Shown: positions 43,585-54,708, counted from the stretch's first letter. The stretch: DNA of 64,000 nt from Streptomyces lincolnensis (GCF_021173675.1 NZ_JAIHON010000025.1:37362-101361); one strand, 5' to 3'. Program-made: numbers and translations. Notes: generated from the letters alone by a model not told the origin.

Positions 43585-43902
43585 ATGCGGTCGCGGCGGG
43601 AGCACCGGTGGCGGCTGCTGACCTGGGTGGTCGTCGCGTTCAACCTGGGGATGCTGCTGTGGCTCGTGGTCGCGCTGGACGCGGCGGGCGATGAGTGCTC
43701 CGGCGGGCTGTGCCGGGCGGCCAACGAACCGGACTCGCTCACCGGCGCCTGGCTGGTGGTCTTCTTCTGGCTGGCGGGAGCCGTGCTCCTGGGCGTGGCC
43801 TGGCTGCTCACACACCAGACCGAACGACCGCACCGGCGACCACACCGGCGGCGGCACGGACAGGGGCAGGGGCGCAGGCAGGGGCAGGGGGACGGATACT
43901 GA
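43585..43902 (+). CDS. Small two-span membrane protein
   Basis: 105 residues with membrane segments at about 10-31 (LLTWVVVAFNLGMLLWLVVAL) and 53-75 (GAWLVVFFWLAGAVLLGVAWLL), a Cys pair in the loop (DECSGGLCRA), and a basic RPHRRPHRRRHGQGQGRRQGQ tail. Common in Streptomyces; role unknown. Confidence 0.7.
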   Translation: MRSRREHRWRLLTWVVVAFNLGMLLWLVVALDAAGDECSGGLCRAANEPDSLTGAWLVVFFWLAGAVLLGVAWLLTHQTERPHRRPHRRRHGQGQGRRQGQGDGY

Positions 43903-43991
43903 CGGCGGGCCCTCGGCCCTCGCCCCCCAGGCATCCGCCCGGCGCCCGAGCCCCGCCCCTCAGCACGGCATCCGAGCCCCGCACCCCCTCC

Positions 43992-45044
43992 TCAGCACGA
44001 CGCCCGGGTCACCAGCTTGGTCGCCAGCACCACCTGGCGCCGCTCCAGGTCCCGGGTGACCGCGGGGCGGCGGTCGGCGATCTCCGTGAGCAGCAGGTCG
44101 ATCATCCGGCGGCCCATCTCCTCGATGGGCTGGCGCACGCTGGTCAGGGGCGGGTCCATGTGGCGGGCGATGGCCGAGTCGTCGTAGCCGACGAGCGCCA
44201 CGTCGGCGGGGATGGCGCGGCCCTCCTCGCGCAGCACCTGGCGGGCGCCGGCCGCCATCACGTCCGAGCCCGCGAAGACCGCGTCCAGGTCGGGACGGCG
44301 GGCCAGCAGCTCGGTCATCGCGCGCCGGCCGCCCTCCTCGGTGAAGTCGCCGACCTCGATCAGCCGCTCGTCCACCTCGTGGCCCGCGGCGAGCAGGGCG
44401 TCGCGGTAGCCGTCGACGCGGCGCTGGGCGCCGTAGACGTCGAGACGGCCGGTGATGTGGGCGACCGCGCAACAGCCTCGGGCGAGCAGGTGTTCGACGG
44501 CCGAGCGGGCGCCGCCGTAGTTGTCCGAGTCGACCGACGGGAGCGTCTCCATGGCCGATCTCGGGCCGCTGATCACGGCGGGTATCTCCAGCTGGGACAG
44601 CAGGTCGGGCAGCGGGTCGTCGGCGTGCACGGAGACCAGCAGGACGCCGTCGACCCGGTGGGCGGCCAGGTACTGGGCGAGGCGGCGGCGCTCCCGGTCG
44701 CTGCCGGCGAAGATCAGCAGCAGCTGCATCTCGGTCTCGGCGAGCTCGGCGCCGACACCCTTGAGCATGTCCGAGAAGTACGGCTCCGCGAAGAACCGGG
44801 TCTCCGGCTCGGGCACGACCAGGGCGATCGCGTCCGTGCGGTTGGCGGCCAGGGCGCGGGCCGCGGTGTTGGGGACGTAGCCGAGTTCGGCCACCGCCGC
44901 CTCGACGGCCGCCCGGGTGGCATCGCTGACCCTGGGTGATCCGTTGATCACCCGGGAGACCGTGCCGCGGCCCACGCCGGCCCGCGCCGCCACCTCCTCC
45001 AGGGTGGGCCGGCCACCGCTCCGGCCCCGTGCTCCGTGGCCCAT
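43992..45044 (-). CDS. cebR: CebR, LacI-family cellobiose-responsive repressor
   Basis: 350 residues: LacI HTH (PTLEEVAARAGVGRGTVSRVINGSPRVSDATR) and hinge (YVPNTAARALAANRTDAIALVVPE), then a periplasmic-binding-fold sensor. It diverges from cebEFG and the exact CebR operator lies in the gap, so identity is well supported. It releases DNA when bound to cellobiose/cello-oligosaccharides. ATG 45044 is the start; the upstream frame is not LacI-like. Confidence 0.9.
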   Translation of the reverse strand: MGHGARGRSGGRPTLEEVAARAGVGRGTVSRVINGSPRVSDATRAAVEAAVAELGYVPNTAARALAANRTDAIALVVPEPETRFFAEPYFSDMLKGVGAELAETEMQLLLIFAGSDRERRRLAQYLAAHRVDGVLLVSVHADDPLPDLLSQLEIPAVISGPRSAMETLPSVDSDNYGGARSAVEHLLARGCCAVAHITGRLDVYGAQRRVDGYRDALLAAGHEVDERLIEVGDFTEEGGRRAMTELLARRPDLDAVFAGSDVMAAGARQVLREEGRAIPADVALVGYDDSAIARHMDPPLTSVRQPIEEMGRRMIDLLLTEIADRRPAVTRDLERRQVVLATKLVTRASC

Positions 45045-45445
45045 GGCTCCGCCTTCCCGCCGTAGTCTTGACGCTGGCCTGGAATTTAACAGTCCCACCG
45101 GCCGGCGTGACCGTCCCGGGGGCTTGCCGGCCCCGGACCGCCGCCGTCGGCCAGAGCGGTCGGGTCCGCGCTTTCCGGACGCGCCGAGTCCTCTTGCCCG
45201 TGGCTGAATCCTTCTCCCACGCTTCCAGTTAACAGCCCGATAACTGAACGCATCTCTTCGCTCGCAGTCCCTTGACACCCTCGCTCGGACCGACGAACCT
45301 TCAACACATCACGAGTGGGAGCGCTCCCACGGTACCTGACACATACACATCCCGCACGTTCCCCGCCCGAGCCGCAGCTAGAACTAACGGGCCCAACAAC
45401 GCAGTTGGCCGGGGGGTCGGCACGTCAGGGCAACAGGAGGACGCA
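45045..45445. promoter_or_regulatory. cebR-cebE divergent regulatory region with inverted repeat
   Basis: This 401-bp gap contains the CebR box at 45316-45329 and a second inverted repeat, CAGTTA-N9-TAACTG, at 45226-45246, of unknown function. AGGAGG at 45435-45440 is the cebE ribosome site. Confidence 0.6.
45316..45329. promoter_or_regulatory. CebR operator upstream of cebE
   Basis: TGGGAGCGCTCCCA, exact 14-bp CebR palindrome, 117 bp before the cebE start. Confidence 0.95.
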
Positions 45446-46762
45446 ATGCGAGCACGTACCCGATCCGCCCGCAGGGTGGTGGTCCTCGCGGCCGTCGCGT
45501 CGCTGGGCGCCGGGCTGCTGGCCGGCTGTGCCGACGACGGCAAGGACGAGGACAGCTCGTCCCAGGGCGGCGGCAGCGGCAAGACCAAGATCACTCTGGG
45601 GCTGTTCGGCAGCTTCGGCTTCGAGGAGGCCGGCCTCTACGCCGAGTACGAGAAGCTGAACCCGAAGATCGACGTTCAGCAGACCGTGATCGAGCGGAAC
45701 GAGAACTACTACCCGCCGCTGGTCAACCACCTCACGACCGACAGTGGCCTCCAGGACATCCAGGGTGTCGAGGTCGGCAACATCAACGAGGTCGCGAACA
45801 ACTACGCGGACAAGCTGGTGGACCTCTCCAAGTACGGCAAGGAGAGCGACTACCTGCCCTGGAAGTGGCAGCAGGCGACCACCGAGGGCGGTCAGACGAT
45901 CGGTCTGGGCACCGACGTCGGCCCGATGGCCATCTGCTACCGCAAGGACCTGTTCCAGGCGGCCGGTCTGCCCACCGACCGCGAGGAGGTCGCCAAGCTG
46001 TGGGAGGGCGACTGGGCGAAGCTGGTCGAGACCGGCAAGCGGTTCAAGTCGAAGGCCCCCGAGGGCACCACCTTCATGGACTCGCCCGGCGGTCTGCTCA
46101 ACGCGATCATCGCCAGTGAGAAGGAGCGGTACTACAACGCCGCCGGCGACGTCATCTACAAGTCGAACCCGGCCGTGAAGAATGCCTTCGACCTGACGGC
46201 GGAGGCGGGCGAGGAGGGACTGGTCGGCAACCAGACACAGTTCCAGCCCGCCTGGGACACCACCATCGCCAACGGCAAGTTCGCCGCGATGTCCTGCCCG
46301 CCGTGGATGCTCGGCTACATCGAGAGCAAGTCCAAGCCCGAGAACGCCGGCAAGTGGGACGTGGCCGCGCCGCCGAAGGCCGGCAACTGGGGCGGTTCGT
46401 TCCTCGCCGTGCCCAAGTCGGGCAAGAACGCCGAGGAGGCCGCGAAGCTCGCCGCCTGGCTGACCGCACCCGAGCAGCAGGCCAAGCTGTTCGCCAAGCG
46501 CGGCAGCTTCCCGAGCGCGCAGACGGCGTACGACCTGCCGCTGGTGACCGGTGCCAAGAACAAGATGACCGGTGACGCCCCGATCGGCCAGATCTTCGCT
46601 CCGCTCGCCAAGAAGAGCCCGATCCAGGTGATCGGCCCGAAGGACCAGATCATCCAGCAGGGTCTGTCGGACAACGGTGTGGCACTGGTGACCCAGGGCA
46701 AGTCGCCCAAGGAGGCCTGGGACAACGCCGTGAAGACCATCGACAACAACCTGGAGAAGTGA
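45446..46762 (+). CDS. cebE: Cellobiose/cello-oligosaccharide-binding lipoprotein
   Basis: 438 residues, family 1 extracellular solute-binding protein: signal with lipobox LLAGC (Cys about 29), Ser/Gly linker, and a sugar-binding fold (GSFGFEEAGLYAEYEKLNPKIDVQ; MSCPPWMLGYIE). It delivers cello-oligosaccharides to CebFG; the ATPase would be the shared MsiK, not encoded here. First gene of the operon, repressed by CebR. Confidence 0.9.
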   Translation: MRARTRSARRVVVLAAVASLGAGLLAGCADDGKDEDSSSQGGGSGKTKITLGLFGSFGFEEAGLYAEYEKLNPKIDVQQTVIERNENYYPPLVNHLTTDSGLQDIQGVEVGNINEVANNYADKLVDLSKYGKESDYLPWKWQQATTEGGQTIGLGTDVGPMAICYRKDLFQAAGLPTDREEVAKLWEGDWAKLVETGKRFKSKAPEGTTFMDSPGGLLNAIIASEKERYYNAAGDVIYKSNPAVKNAFDLTAEAGEEGLVGNQTQFQPAWDTTIANGKFAAMSCPPWMLGYIESKSKPENAGKWDVAAPPKAGNWGGSFLAVPKSGKNAEEAAKLAAWLTAPEQQAKLFAKRGSFPSAQTAYDLPLVTGAKNKMTGDAPIGQIFAPLAKKSPIQVIGPKDQIIQQGLSDNGVALVTQGKSPKEAWDNAVKTIDNNLEK

Positions 46763-46767
46763 CCGGT

Positions 46768-47784
46768 ATGGCCACCCGGCACGACACCGCCGCCGCGCCC
46801 CCCGTCAAGGAGGGGGGCGCGGCCCCGGCCCGTCCGCCCGCCGAGGCGCTGCCTCCGCAGGAGGCGAAGAGGCGTGCCAGGCTCTCCCGGCGCTGGCAGC
46901 GGGACGTGCGCTGGAGCCCGTACGCCTTCGTCTCGCCGTTCTTCCTGCTGTTCGCCGCGTTCGGCCTGTTCCCGCTGATCTACACGGCCTGGGCCTCGCT
47001 GCACACCGTGGAACTGACCGCGCCCACCGACATGGAGTGGGCGGGCCTGAAGAACTACGTGCGGATCTTCGACGACGAGTTCTACTGGAACGCGGCGAAG
47101 AACACCCTGACCATCGGGATCATCTCCACCGTCCCGCAGTTGATGATGGCGCTGGGTATCGCCCACATCCTCAACTACCGGCTGCGCGCCTCGACCTTCT
47201 ACCGGGTCGCGATGCTCGCGCCGTACGCGACCTCGATCGCCTCGGCCTCCCTGCTCTTCGTGCTGCTCTTCGGCCGCGACTACGGGATGATCAACTGGGC
47301 GCTGGGCTCGGTCGGGATCGATCACATCGACTGGCAGAACGAGAAGTGGCCCTCGCAGTTCGCCGTCTCCTCGATCGTGATCTGGCGGTGGACCGGCTAC
47401 AACGCGCTGATCTACCTGGCCGCGATGCAGGCGATCCCGCAGGACCTGTACGAGTCGGCGGCCCTGGACGGGGCCAGCCGCTGGCAGCAGTTCATCCATG
47501 TGACGCTGCCCTCGCTGCGCCCGACGATCCTGTTCACCGTGGTCGTCTCGACCATCGGCGCCTCCCAGCTCTTCGGTGAGCCCCTGCTGTTCAACGCCAA
47601 CAAGGGCGCGTCCGGCGGTGCCGAGCACCAGTTCCAGACGCTCGGCCTGTACATGTACGAACAGGGCTGGGTGAACCAGCATCTGGGCCGTGCCTCCGCG
47701 ATCGCCTGGACGATGTTCCTGATCCTGATCGTGATCGGCATCGTCAACTACGTCATCTCGCGCCGGCTGCGCGCCAGTAGTTAG
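46768..47784 (+). CDS. cebF: Cellobiose ABC permease CebF
   Basis: 338 residues, MalF-type inner-membrane permease with six core spans and the EAA loop YESAALDGASRWQQFIHVTLPSLRP. ATG 46768 is chosen because GGAGAAG lies 9 bases ahead; GTG 46759 overlaps it. Partner of CebG; gap to cebE is 5 bp. Confidence 0.88.
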   Translation: MATRHDTAAAPPVKEGGAAPARPPAEALPPQEAKRRARLSRRWQRDVRWSPYAFVSPFFLLFAAFGLFPLIYTAWASLHTVELTAPTDMEWAGLKNYVRIFDDEFYWNAAKNTLTIGIISTVPQLMMALGIAHILNYRLRASTFYRVAMLAPYATSIASASLLFVLLFGRDYGMINWALGSVGIDHIDWQNEKWPSQFAVSSIVIWRWTGYNALIYLAAMQAIPQDLYESAALDGASRWQQFIHVTLPSLRPTILFTVVVSTIGASQLFGEPLLFNANKGASGGAEHQFQTLGLYMYEQGWVNQHLGRASAIAWTMFLILIVIGIVNYVISRRLRASS

Positions 47785-47795
47785 GAGAACCGGCC

Positions 47796-48704
47796 GTGAC
47801 GACGACACTGACGAAACCCCCGGCGGACGCGGAGCCCAAGCCTCCCAAGCGGTCGCGCGGGATGAAGGCGGCACGGGCGGGCGGGCACATGCACGCCGGT
47901 CCGGTGGCGTACATCATCCTCGGCGTGTTCACCGTCGTATCGCTGTTCCCGCTGGTGTGGACGGCGATCGCCGCCTCGCGCGACAACCAGCGCCTGGCGC
48001 AGACACCGCCGCCGTTCTGGTTCGGCGGCGGGCTGTTCGACAAGCTCGAACTGGCCTGGACGGACGCCAATCTGGGCGAGGCGTTCTTCAACACCACGAT
48101 CGTGGCCGGTGTTTCGGCGCTGACCATCGTGTTCCTGTCGACGATCGCCGGATTCGCCTTCGCCAAGCTGAGGTTCCGGGGCCGGGGCGCGCTGATGCTG
48201 ATCGTGATCGGCACGATGATGGTGCCGCCGCAGCTCCAGGTCGTCCCGCTGTACATGATGGTCGCCGAGCTGGACTGGACCGACCAGCTCCAGGCGGTGA
48301 TCCTGCCGTCGCTGGTGAGCGCCTTCGGCGTGTTCTTCATGCGGCAGTATCTGCTCCAGGCCCTGCCGGACGAGATCATCGAGGCGGCCCGGGTGGACGG
48401 CGCGAGCAGCTGGCGCGTGGTGTGGCACGTGGTGTTCCCGACCGCGCGCCCGGCGATGGCCGTCCTCGGCATGCTGATGTTCGTGCAGACCTGGAACGAC
48501 TTCCTGTGGCCCTTCCTGGTCCTCACCCAGACAGGCAATCCGACCGTGCAGGTGGCGGTCGCGGGCCTGGGCAGTGGTTACACGCCCGACCAGTCCCTGA
48601 TCATGGCGGGCGCGCTGCTGGGCACGCTGCCGCTGCTGATCGTCTTCGCGATCTTCGGCAAGCAGATCGTGGGCGGCATCATGCAGGGCGCCGTCAAGGG
48701 CTGA
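47796..48704 (+). CDS. cebG: Cellobiose ABC permease CebG
   Basis: 302 residues, MalG-type permease: six spans and EAA motif IIEAARVDGASSWRVVWHVVFPTARP. A basic N-terminal tail (30 residues) precedes the first span. GTG 47796 with AGGAGA upstream. Followed by a terminator-like hairpin before bglC. Confidence 0.9.
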   Translation: MTTTLTKPPADAEPKPPKRSRGMKAARAGGHMHAGPVAYIILGVFTVVSLFPLVWTAIAASRDNQRLAQTPPPFWFGGGLFDKLELAWTDANLGEAFFNTTIVAGVSALTIVFLSTIAGFAFAKLRFRGRGALMLIVIGTMMVPPQLQVVPLYMMVAELDWTDQLQAVILPSLVSAFGVFFMRQYLLQALPDEIIEAARVDGASSWRVVWHVVFPTARPAMAVLGMLMFVQTWNDFLWPFLVLTQTGNPTVQVAVAGLGSGYTPDQSLIMAGALLGTLPLLIVFAIFGKQIVGGIMQGAVKG

Positions 48705-48715
48705 GCCCGTTTCTC

Positions 48716-48750
48716 ACGGGGGCCGAGCCACCGCTGCCTCGGCCCCCCGT
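48716..48750 (+). terminator. Hairpin between cebG and bglC
   Basis: ACGGGGGCCGAG (48716-48727) pairs with CTCGGCCCCCCGT (48738-48750), 12 bp with one bulged base. It would terminate or attenuate cebEFG transcription before bglC. Confidence 0.75.
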
Positions 48751-48794
48751 CTCCCCCTCCCCTCATCCACCCCGTCGGTCTCCACGACCTTCTA

Positions 48795-48807
48795 TGGGAG
48801 CGCTTCC

Positions 48808-48808
<1 letters not shown>
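48795..48808. promoter_or_regulatory. CebR operator overlapping the bglC ribosome site and start
   Basis: TGGGAGCGCTTCCA differs from the perfect CebR box at one position. Its GGGAG is the only ribosome-site-like sequence before bglC, and its last A is the first base of the bglC ATG. Confidence 0.9.
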
Positions 48809-50268
<1,460 letters not shown>

Positions 50269-50295
50269 CCACCACCCGAGGGGGATCCGGGGGAC

Positions 50296-50330
50296 GGGGC
50301 GCGGCACGCCGAGGGGACGTGCCGCGCCCC
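50296..50330. terminator. Terminator after bglC
   Basis: GGGGCGCGGCACG (50296-50308) and CGTGCCGCGCCCC (50318-50330): perfect 13-bp stem, 9-base loop, between convergent genes. Confidence 0.9.
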
Positions 50331-50353
50331 GGTGTTCCACGGCGGCCGGTCGC

Positions 50354-51751
50354 TCAGGGGTGGGTCCGGGAACGGCTGAGGGCGGAGACCAGCGGGCCCG
50401 GTCTGCGTCTGCGTACCCGGTGTCCCCGGCGTACCGGTTCGCGTCCGTCGAGTTGGATCCAGATGCGGACCTCGGTGCCGCCGAGGACGGAGGAGCCGAT
50501 ACGGACGTCGCCGCCGGTGGACTCGGCGAGGCGGCGGACGATGTCGAGGCCGAGGCCGGTCGAGCCGGTGGTGCCGGAGCCGCGGCCGCGGGCCATCGCC
50601 GCCTGGGGGTCGGGGATGCCGGGGCCGGCGTCGGACACCAGGACGATGACGGCGTCCTCGCCATTGTGCAGGTCGACGGCGAAGGCGGTGCCCTCGGCGG
50701 TGTGCCGGAAGACGTTGCCGAGGAGGGCGTCGAGGGCGGCGGCCAGGTCGGCGCGGGCGACGGGGATGCGCACCGGCCGGTCGGCGCCGGCCACCCGCCA
50801 CTTGCGGCCCTCGTCCTCGGCCAGCGCCGACCAGAACGCCATCCGCTCACGGACCACCTCGGCCGCGTCGCATCCGGCGCCCGGTCCGGCCGCGGCGGTC
50901 TGCGGTTTGGCGTCCCGGGCCGTGCGGATGATGGTGTCGACCTCGCGCTCCAGCTGGGCGACCGCCTCCCGGGTCTGCTCGGCGGCGGGACCGTCCCCGA
51001 GGGAGGCCGCGTTCAGCCGCAGCACGGTCAGCGGGGTGCGCAGCCGGTGGGAGAGATCGGCCGCCAACTCCCTTTCGTTCGCCAGGAGTTGTACGACCTG
51101 ATCGGCCATGGAGTTGAACGCGACCGCCGCCAGCCGCAGTTCCGTCGGCCCGTCCTCGGGCACCCGCGCGCCCAGCTGCCCCTCCCCCAGCTCGTGCGCG
51201 CCCTCGACCAGCCGCCGGGCCGGACGCACCATCCGCACGCCCAGCCGGTCGGCGACCGCGACCGAGCCGACGACCAGCGCGACGCCGACCGCGGCGAGCA
51301 CCGCCCAGGCGGTGGCGACGCCGTTGGTGACCTCGGACTCGGGCACGAAGACCTCGACGACGGCGATCTCGCCGGAGCTCAGCGCGACCGGCTGGAGCAA
51401 CGTGGAGCCGCCGGGCACGTCGCTGGTGGAGGCCCGGCCGAGCCTGCGCACGGTCGCGATGTCCGCGTCGGCGGCACGCTGCCGCCCCAGGTCCACGGCC
51501 GCGGTGCCGTCGCCCGCCGGTATGTGCACGGCCATCCCGGCGTCCGAGCCCGCCGAGGCGACGACCCGTTCCAGCTGGTCGCGGTCGGTGGTGATGGACA
51601 GCGCCGGGGCGACCGCGGCGGCCTCCCGCTCGGCGCCCGAGAAGGCGCGGTCCCTGGCCATCTCCTTGATGACGAGCCCGAGCGGGATCGCGAAGGCGAC
51701 CACGACCATGGTGGTGACCGCCAGACAGACCTTGACCAGGGCCCACCTCAT
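50354..51751 (-). CDS. Sensor histidine kinase
   Basis: 465 residues: membrane spans at about 8-28 and 145-168 framing a ~115-residue extracellular sensor, HAMP, H box (ADLSHRLRTPLTVLRLN), N box (LGNVFRHT), G boxes (VSDAGPGIPD, GSTGLGLDIVRRLAEST). The start overlaps the response regulator stop by ATGA. The frame continues upstream but that part is the regulator in another frame. Signal unknown. Confidence 0.88.
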   Translation of the reverse strand: MRWALVKVCLAVTTMVVVAFAIPLGLVIKEMARDRAFSGAEREAAAVAPALSITTDRDQLERVVASAGSDAGMAVHIPAGDGTAAVDLGRQRAADADIATVRRLGRASTSDVPGGSTLLQPVALSSGEIAVVEVFVPESEVTNGVATAWAVLAAVGVALVVGSVAVADRLGVRMVRPARRLVEGAHELGEGQLGARVPEDGPTELRLAAVAFNSMADQVVQLLANERELAADLSHRLRTPLTVLRLNAASLGDGPAAEQTREAVAQLEREVDTIIRTARDAKPQTAAAGPGAGCDAAEVVRERMAFWSALAEDEGRKWRVAGADRPVRIPVARADLAAALDALLGNVFRHTAEGTAFAVDLHNGEDAVIVLVSDAGPGIPDPQAAMARGRGSGTTGSTGLGLDIVRRLAESTGGDVRIGSSVLGGTEVRIWIQLDGREPVRRGHRVRRRRPGPLVSALSRSRTHP

Positions 51752-52479
51752 CGGGCCGGCTCCGCTCCCGAGGATCCCGGGGCGGACTCCGCCACCGGCG
51801 GCTCCAGCTTCACGCCGACACCGCGCAGGGTGTGCAGATAGCGGGGCCGCGCGGCCGTCTCGCCGAGCTTGCGGCGCAGCCAGGAGAGGTGGACGTCGAT
51901 GGTCTGGTCGTCGCCGTAGGACTGCTGCCACACCTCGGCCAGCAGCTCTCTGCGCGGGACGACGACGCCGGGACGGCCGGCCAGGAAGGCGAGCAGGTCG
52001 AACTCGCGGCGGGTGAGGTCCAGTCGTACGCCGTCCAGTTCGGCCTGTCGGCGCAGGGGGTCCACGGTCAGGCCGCCGACGCGGAGCACGGAGTCCGAGG
52101 CGGCCTCGCCGACGGCGGAGCGGGACCGGCGCAGGACGGCCGTCATGCGGGCCGACAGGTGCTCGACGGAGAAGGGCTTGGTCAGGTAGTCGTCCGCGCC
52201 CGCGTTCAGCAGGCGGACGATCTCCGTCTCGTCGTCGCGGGCCGTGGCGATGATCACGGGCACGTCGGTGATGCCGCGCAGCATCTTCAGCGCTTCGGCG
52301 CCGTCCAGGTCGGGCAGGCCGAGGTCCAGGATGACGAGGTCGAAACGGACGTGGGCGACCTCGCGCAGCGCCTCCAGGGCCGTCCCGACGCTGCGCACGG
52401 TGTGCGAGGCGTCGGTCAGATGCCGGATGAGCGCCGAGCGTACGAACTGGTCGTCCTCGACCACGAGCACACTTGCCAT
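51748..52479 (-). CDS. OmpR-family response regulator
   Basis: 243 residues: receiver domain (VLVVEDDQFVRSALIRHL, phospho-Asp in DLVILDLGLPDLDG, Lys in LTKPF) and winged-helix DNA-binding domain (RREFDLLAFLAGRPGVVVPR, IDVHLSWLRRKLGE, RGVGVKL). Translationally coupled to the kinase downstream. Start at ATG 52479. Confidence 0.9.
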   Translation of the reverse strand: MASVLVVEDDQFVRSALIRHLTDASHTVRSVGTALEALREVAHVRFDLVILDLGLPDLDGAEALKMLRGITDVPVIIATARDDETEIVRLLNAGADDYLTKPFSVEHLSARMTAVLRRSRSAVGEAASDSVLRVGGLTVDPLRRQAELDGVRLDLTRREFDLLAFLAGRPGVVVPRRELLAEVWQQSYGDDQTIDVHLSWLRRKLGETAARPRYLHTLRGVGVKLEPPVAESAPGSSGAEPAR

Positions 52480-52590
52480 GCGCCGCACCGTACGCCATGC
52501 GGGACGGCCGCATCCGGGGCCTGTGGACAACTTCGTCCCTGTGGACAGGAGCGCGACACGGGTGGGACGGGTGAGGCAGTATGGCGCGCG

Positions 52591-53100
52591 ATGCGCAGAG
52601 GACTCGTACTCGTACTGGCCTGGCTGCTCGCCACGGGCGCGGCGGTCACGCTGTCGTGGTGGGGCGTCCACACGGTGATGGCGGGCACGGCCTACGACCC
52701 GCCGCGCGCCCTGCCCGTCACGGCGGCCGACGCGACCACGCAGGAGTCGAGGCCGCTGGCGTCGCCGACCCCCCGGCCGACCCCGTCGGCCACCCCCTCC
52801 CCGAGCCCCACCCGGAAGCCGGCCGTCGCGCCGACTCCCACGCCCACCAGGACGGCGAGCCCGTCCCCCGCCGCGTCGGGCCAGGTCAGGAGCTACGACA
52901 CCGATGGCGGGCGCGCGGTCTTCGACCTCGGCCGGACCTCAGCGACGCTGGTCTCGGCCACGCCCGGCACCGGCTGGTCGATGCAGGTCTGGAAGACCGA
53001 GTCGTGGATCAGGGTGGAGTTCAGCTCGGGCGCGGACCGGGTCTCGGTGTTCTGCACCTGGCACGACGGGCCGCCGCGCGTGGAGATCGGCACCTACTGA
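52591..53100 (+). CDS. Membrane-anchored secreted protein with Pro/Thr-rich stalk
   Basis: 169 residues: an N-terminal anchor or signal (about 4-31, LVLVLAWLLATGAAVTLSWWGV), a long Pro/Thr/Ser stalk with repeated PTP and PSP (55-95), and a C-terminal beta-rich domain of about 70 residues with one Cys. It lies divergently from the two-component genes, 111 bp away, and could be their target or partner. No family recognised. Confidence 0.68.
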   Translation: MRRGLVLVLAWLLATGAAVTLSWWGVHTVMAGTAYDPPRALPVTAADATTQESRPLASPTPRPTPSATPSPSPTRKPAVAPTPTPTRTASPSPAASGQVRSYDTDGGRAVFDLGRTSATLVSATPGTGWSMQVWKTESWIRVEFSSGADRVSVFCTWHDGPPRVEIGTY

Positions 53101-53142
53101 GTCCCGCCCGCTGAGCCAGACCTGCTGAGTCGGACCGCTGGG

Positions 53143-54009
53143 TCACCGGAACACGGAGGGCGGCGGCGCCGGGGACGCCACCGCCGCCGCGTCCGTCACG
53201 GGTACGGCCCCGCCGGTGAAGTCGGTGAGCTGCCTGCCGTGTTCGACGCGGCCCGGGTGCGGGTCGGAGGCGGCGCGGCGGGTGAGTTCGGCGACGGGGA
53301 GCGGGCGGTCGGAGGCGACGAGCACCGCGTTGCCGAAGCGCTTGCCGCGCAGGACGGTCGGGTCGGCGATCAGCGCGAGCTCCTGGAAGCGGACCGCCGC
53401 GGTGGCGATCTGGCCGCGCAGGTGGGCCAGCGGCGGACCGTCGGCGAGGTTGGCGGCGTAGCAGCCGTCCGGCTTCATCGCCCGGCGGACCTCGTCGAGG
53501 AACTCGGTGGAGGTGAGGTGGGCGGGGGTGCGGGCCCCGCTGAAGACATCGGCCATGACGAGGTCGGCCCAGCCGTCGGGCACCTTGGCGAGCCCCTCAC
53601 GGGCGTCCACGGAACGGATCCGGATCCGGGCGCCCGGGTCCAACGGCAGCTCCCTGCGGACCAGTTGGACGAGGGCCGCGTCGCGCTCGACGACCTGCTG
53701 AGTGGAGCGCGGACGGGTCGCGGCGACATAGCGGGCGAGGGTCAGCGCACCGCCCCCGAGGTGCACGGCCTGCACGGGCTTGCCGGTCGGGGCCACCAGG
53801 TCGATGACATGGCCGAGCCGCCGCTGGTACTCGAACGACAGATACGCCGGGTCGTCCAGGTCCACGTGCGACTGCGGCGCTCCGTCGATCAGGAGGGTCC
53901 AGGCCCGTGCGCGGTCCCGGTCGGGTATCAGCTCGGCGAGGCCGCCGTCGACGGGTTCCACGACTGCCTCGACAGCCGCCTGCCGCCGCCCGCTCCTGGA
54001 CTTTCCCAT
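53143..54009 (-). CDS. Spermidine-synthase-like SAM-dependent protein
   Basis: 288 residues with a class I methyltransferase/SpeE-like fold: QAVHLGGGALTLARYVAATRP (motif I), VVERDAALVQLVR, DAREGLAKVPDGWADLVMADVFSG, and MKPDGCYAANLADG. Lone spermidine-synthase-like genes of this kind are common in actinobacteria and their true substrate is often unknown. The C-terminus is extended and low complexity. Confidence 0.75.
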   Translation of the reverse strand: MGKSRSGRRQAAVEAVVEPVDGGLAELIPDRDRARAWTLLIDGAPQSHVDLDDPAYLSFEYQRRLGHVIDLVAPTGKPVQAVHLGGGALTLARYVAATRPRSTQQVVERDAALVQLVRRELPLDPGARIRIRSVDAREGLAKVPDGWADLVMADVFSGARTPAHLTSTEFLDEVRRAMKPDGCYAANLADGPPLAHLRGQIATAAVRFQELALIADPTVLRGKRFGNAVLVASDRPLPVAELTRRAASDPHPGRVEHGRQLTDFTGGAVPVTDAAAVASPAPPPSVFR

Positions 54010-54054
54010 GGGGCCATTATCGGGCGCGGTGCGCAGGTCGGCGCAGCCGGTGGG

Positions 54055-54441
54055 TCAGCGGCAGTTGTCCGCGGCCTCGATCAGCCGCGCCGCCTCGCCC
54101 AGCGCGGCCCGCAGCACCGCCGGGTCGGTCGCCAGGTCGGCGTCGCCCGGAGGCAGCAGCCAGTCGGCGCCCTGGACGGGCGGTTCGGGCTCGGGGCTCA
54201 GTCTCAGCCCGCGCCCCTCGGTCTCCGTGCAGGTGCTGCCCGGCACGTCCCACGCGGCGGCGGTCCCGGGCGGCACCAGGAACCCCAGGGTCTTGCCCCC
54301 GTCGTCGTGCAGCACGGGTCCCACCGCCTCGCCCACCCCCCGCCGCAGGATGTCGACGGCCTCCAGGCCGTGCCGCGTCGGCACCGTGACCACGTCACAG
54401 GACACCGGCGTACAAGGATCGACGCTCTGGTTGAACTCCAT
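54055..54441 (-). CDS. Conserved hypothetical protein
   Basis: 128 residues, soluble, three Cys: SVDPCTPVSCDVVTVPTRHGLEAVDILRRG, LGFLVPPGTAAAWDVPGS, DWLLPPGDADLATDPAVLRAALGEAARLIEAADNC. ATG 54441 has GGTGGAGG six bases upstream; ATG 54486 would add 15 residues. The LVPPGTAAAW and WLLPP stretches recall small streptomycete primase/polymerase-tail-like proteins, but I do not assign a function. Confidence 0.6.
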   Translation of the reverse strand: MEFNQSVDPCTPVSCDVVTVPTRHGLEAVDILRRGVGEAVGPVLHDDGGKTLGFLVPPGTAAAWDVPGSTCTETEGRGLRLSPEPEPPVQGADWLLPPGDADLATDPAVLRAALGEAARLIEAADNCR

Positions 54442-54708
54442 CGCGGCCTCCACCAAGGAACCCTCGTCCGACTGCGATGGGTTCAACGCCCGCCCGCGTC
54501 AACGGCTACGGCACAAGTCCGCCGCAAAGGATGGCAGTTCATGGCAGATCTCGGATGAGATATCCGGTTTGTAGCCAAACCCCGTGTGGCGGGTCGGACA
54601 CAGCGGGTACGTTCTTGCCCGCCGGAAACAGGGTGTCACAGGGACAACTCATGCCGAATCCACCCCGGTTCCGGCGTGGTTCGACGGTTCGCACGAGAGG
54701 ACCCGGCC

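Noticed and set aside
45226..45246. Second CebR site
   Set aside because: CAGTTA-N9-TAACTG is an inverted repeat but does not resemble TGGGAGCGCTCCCA.
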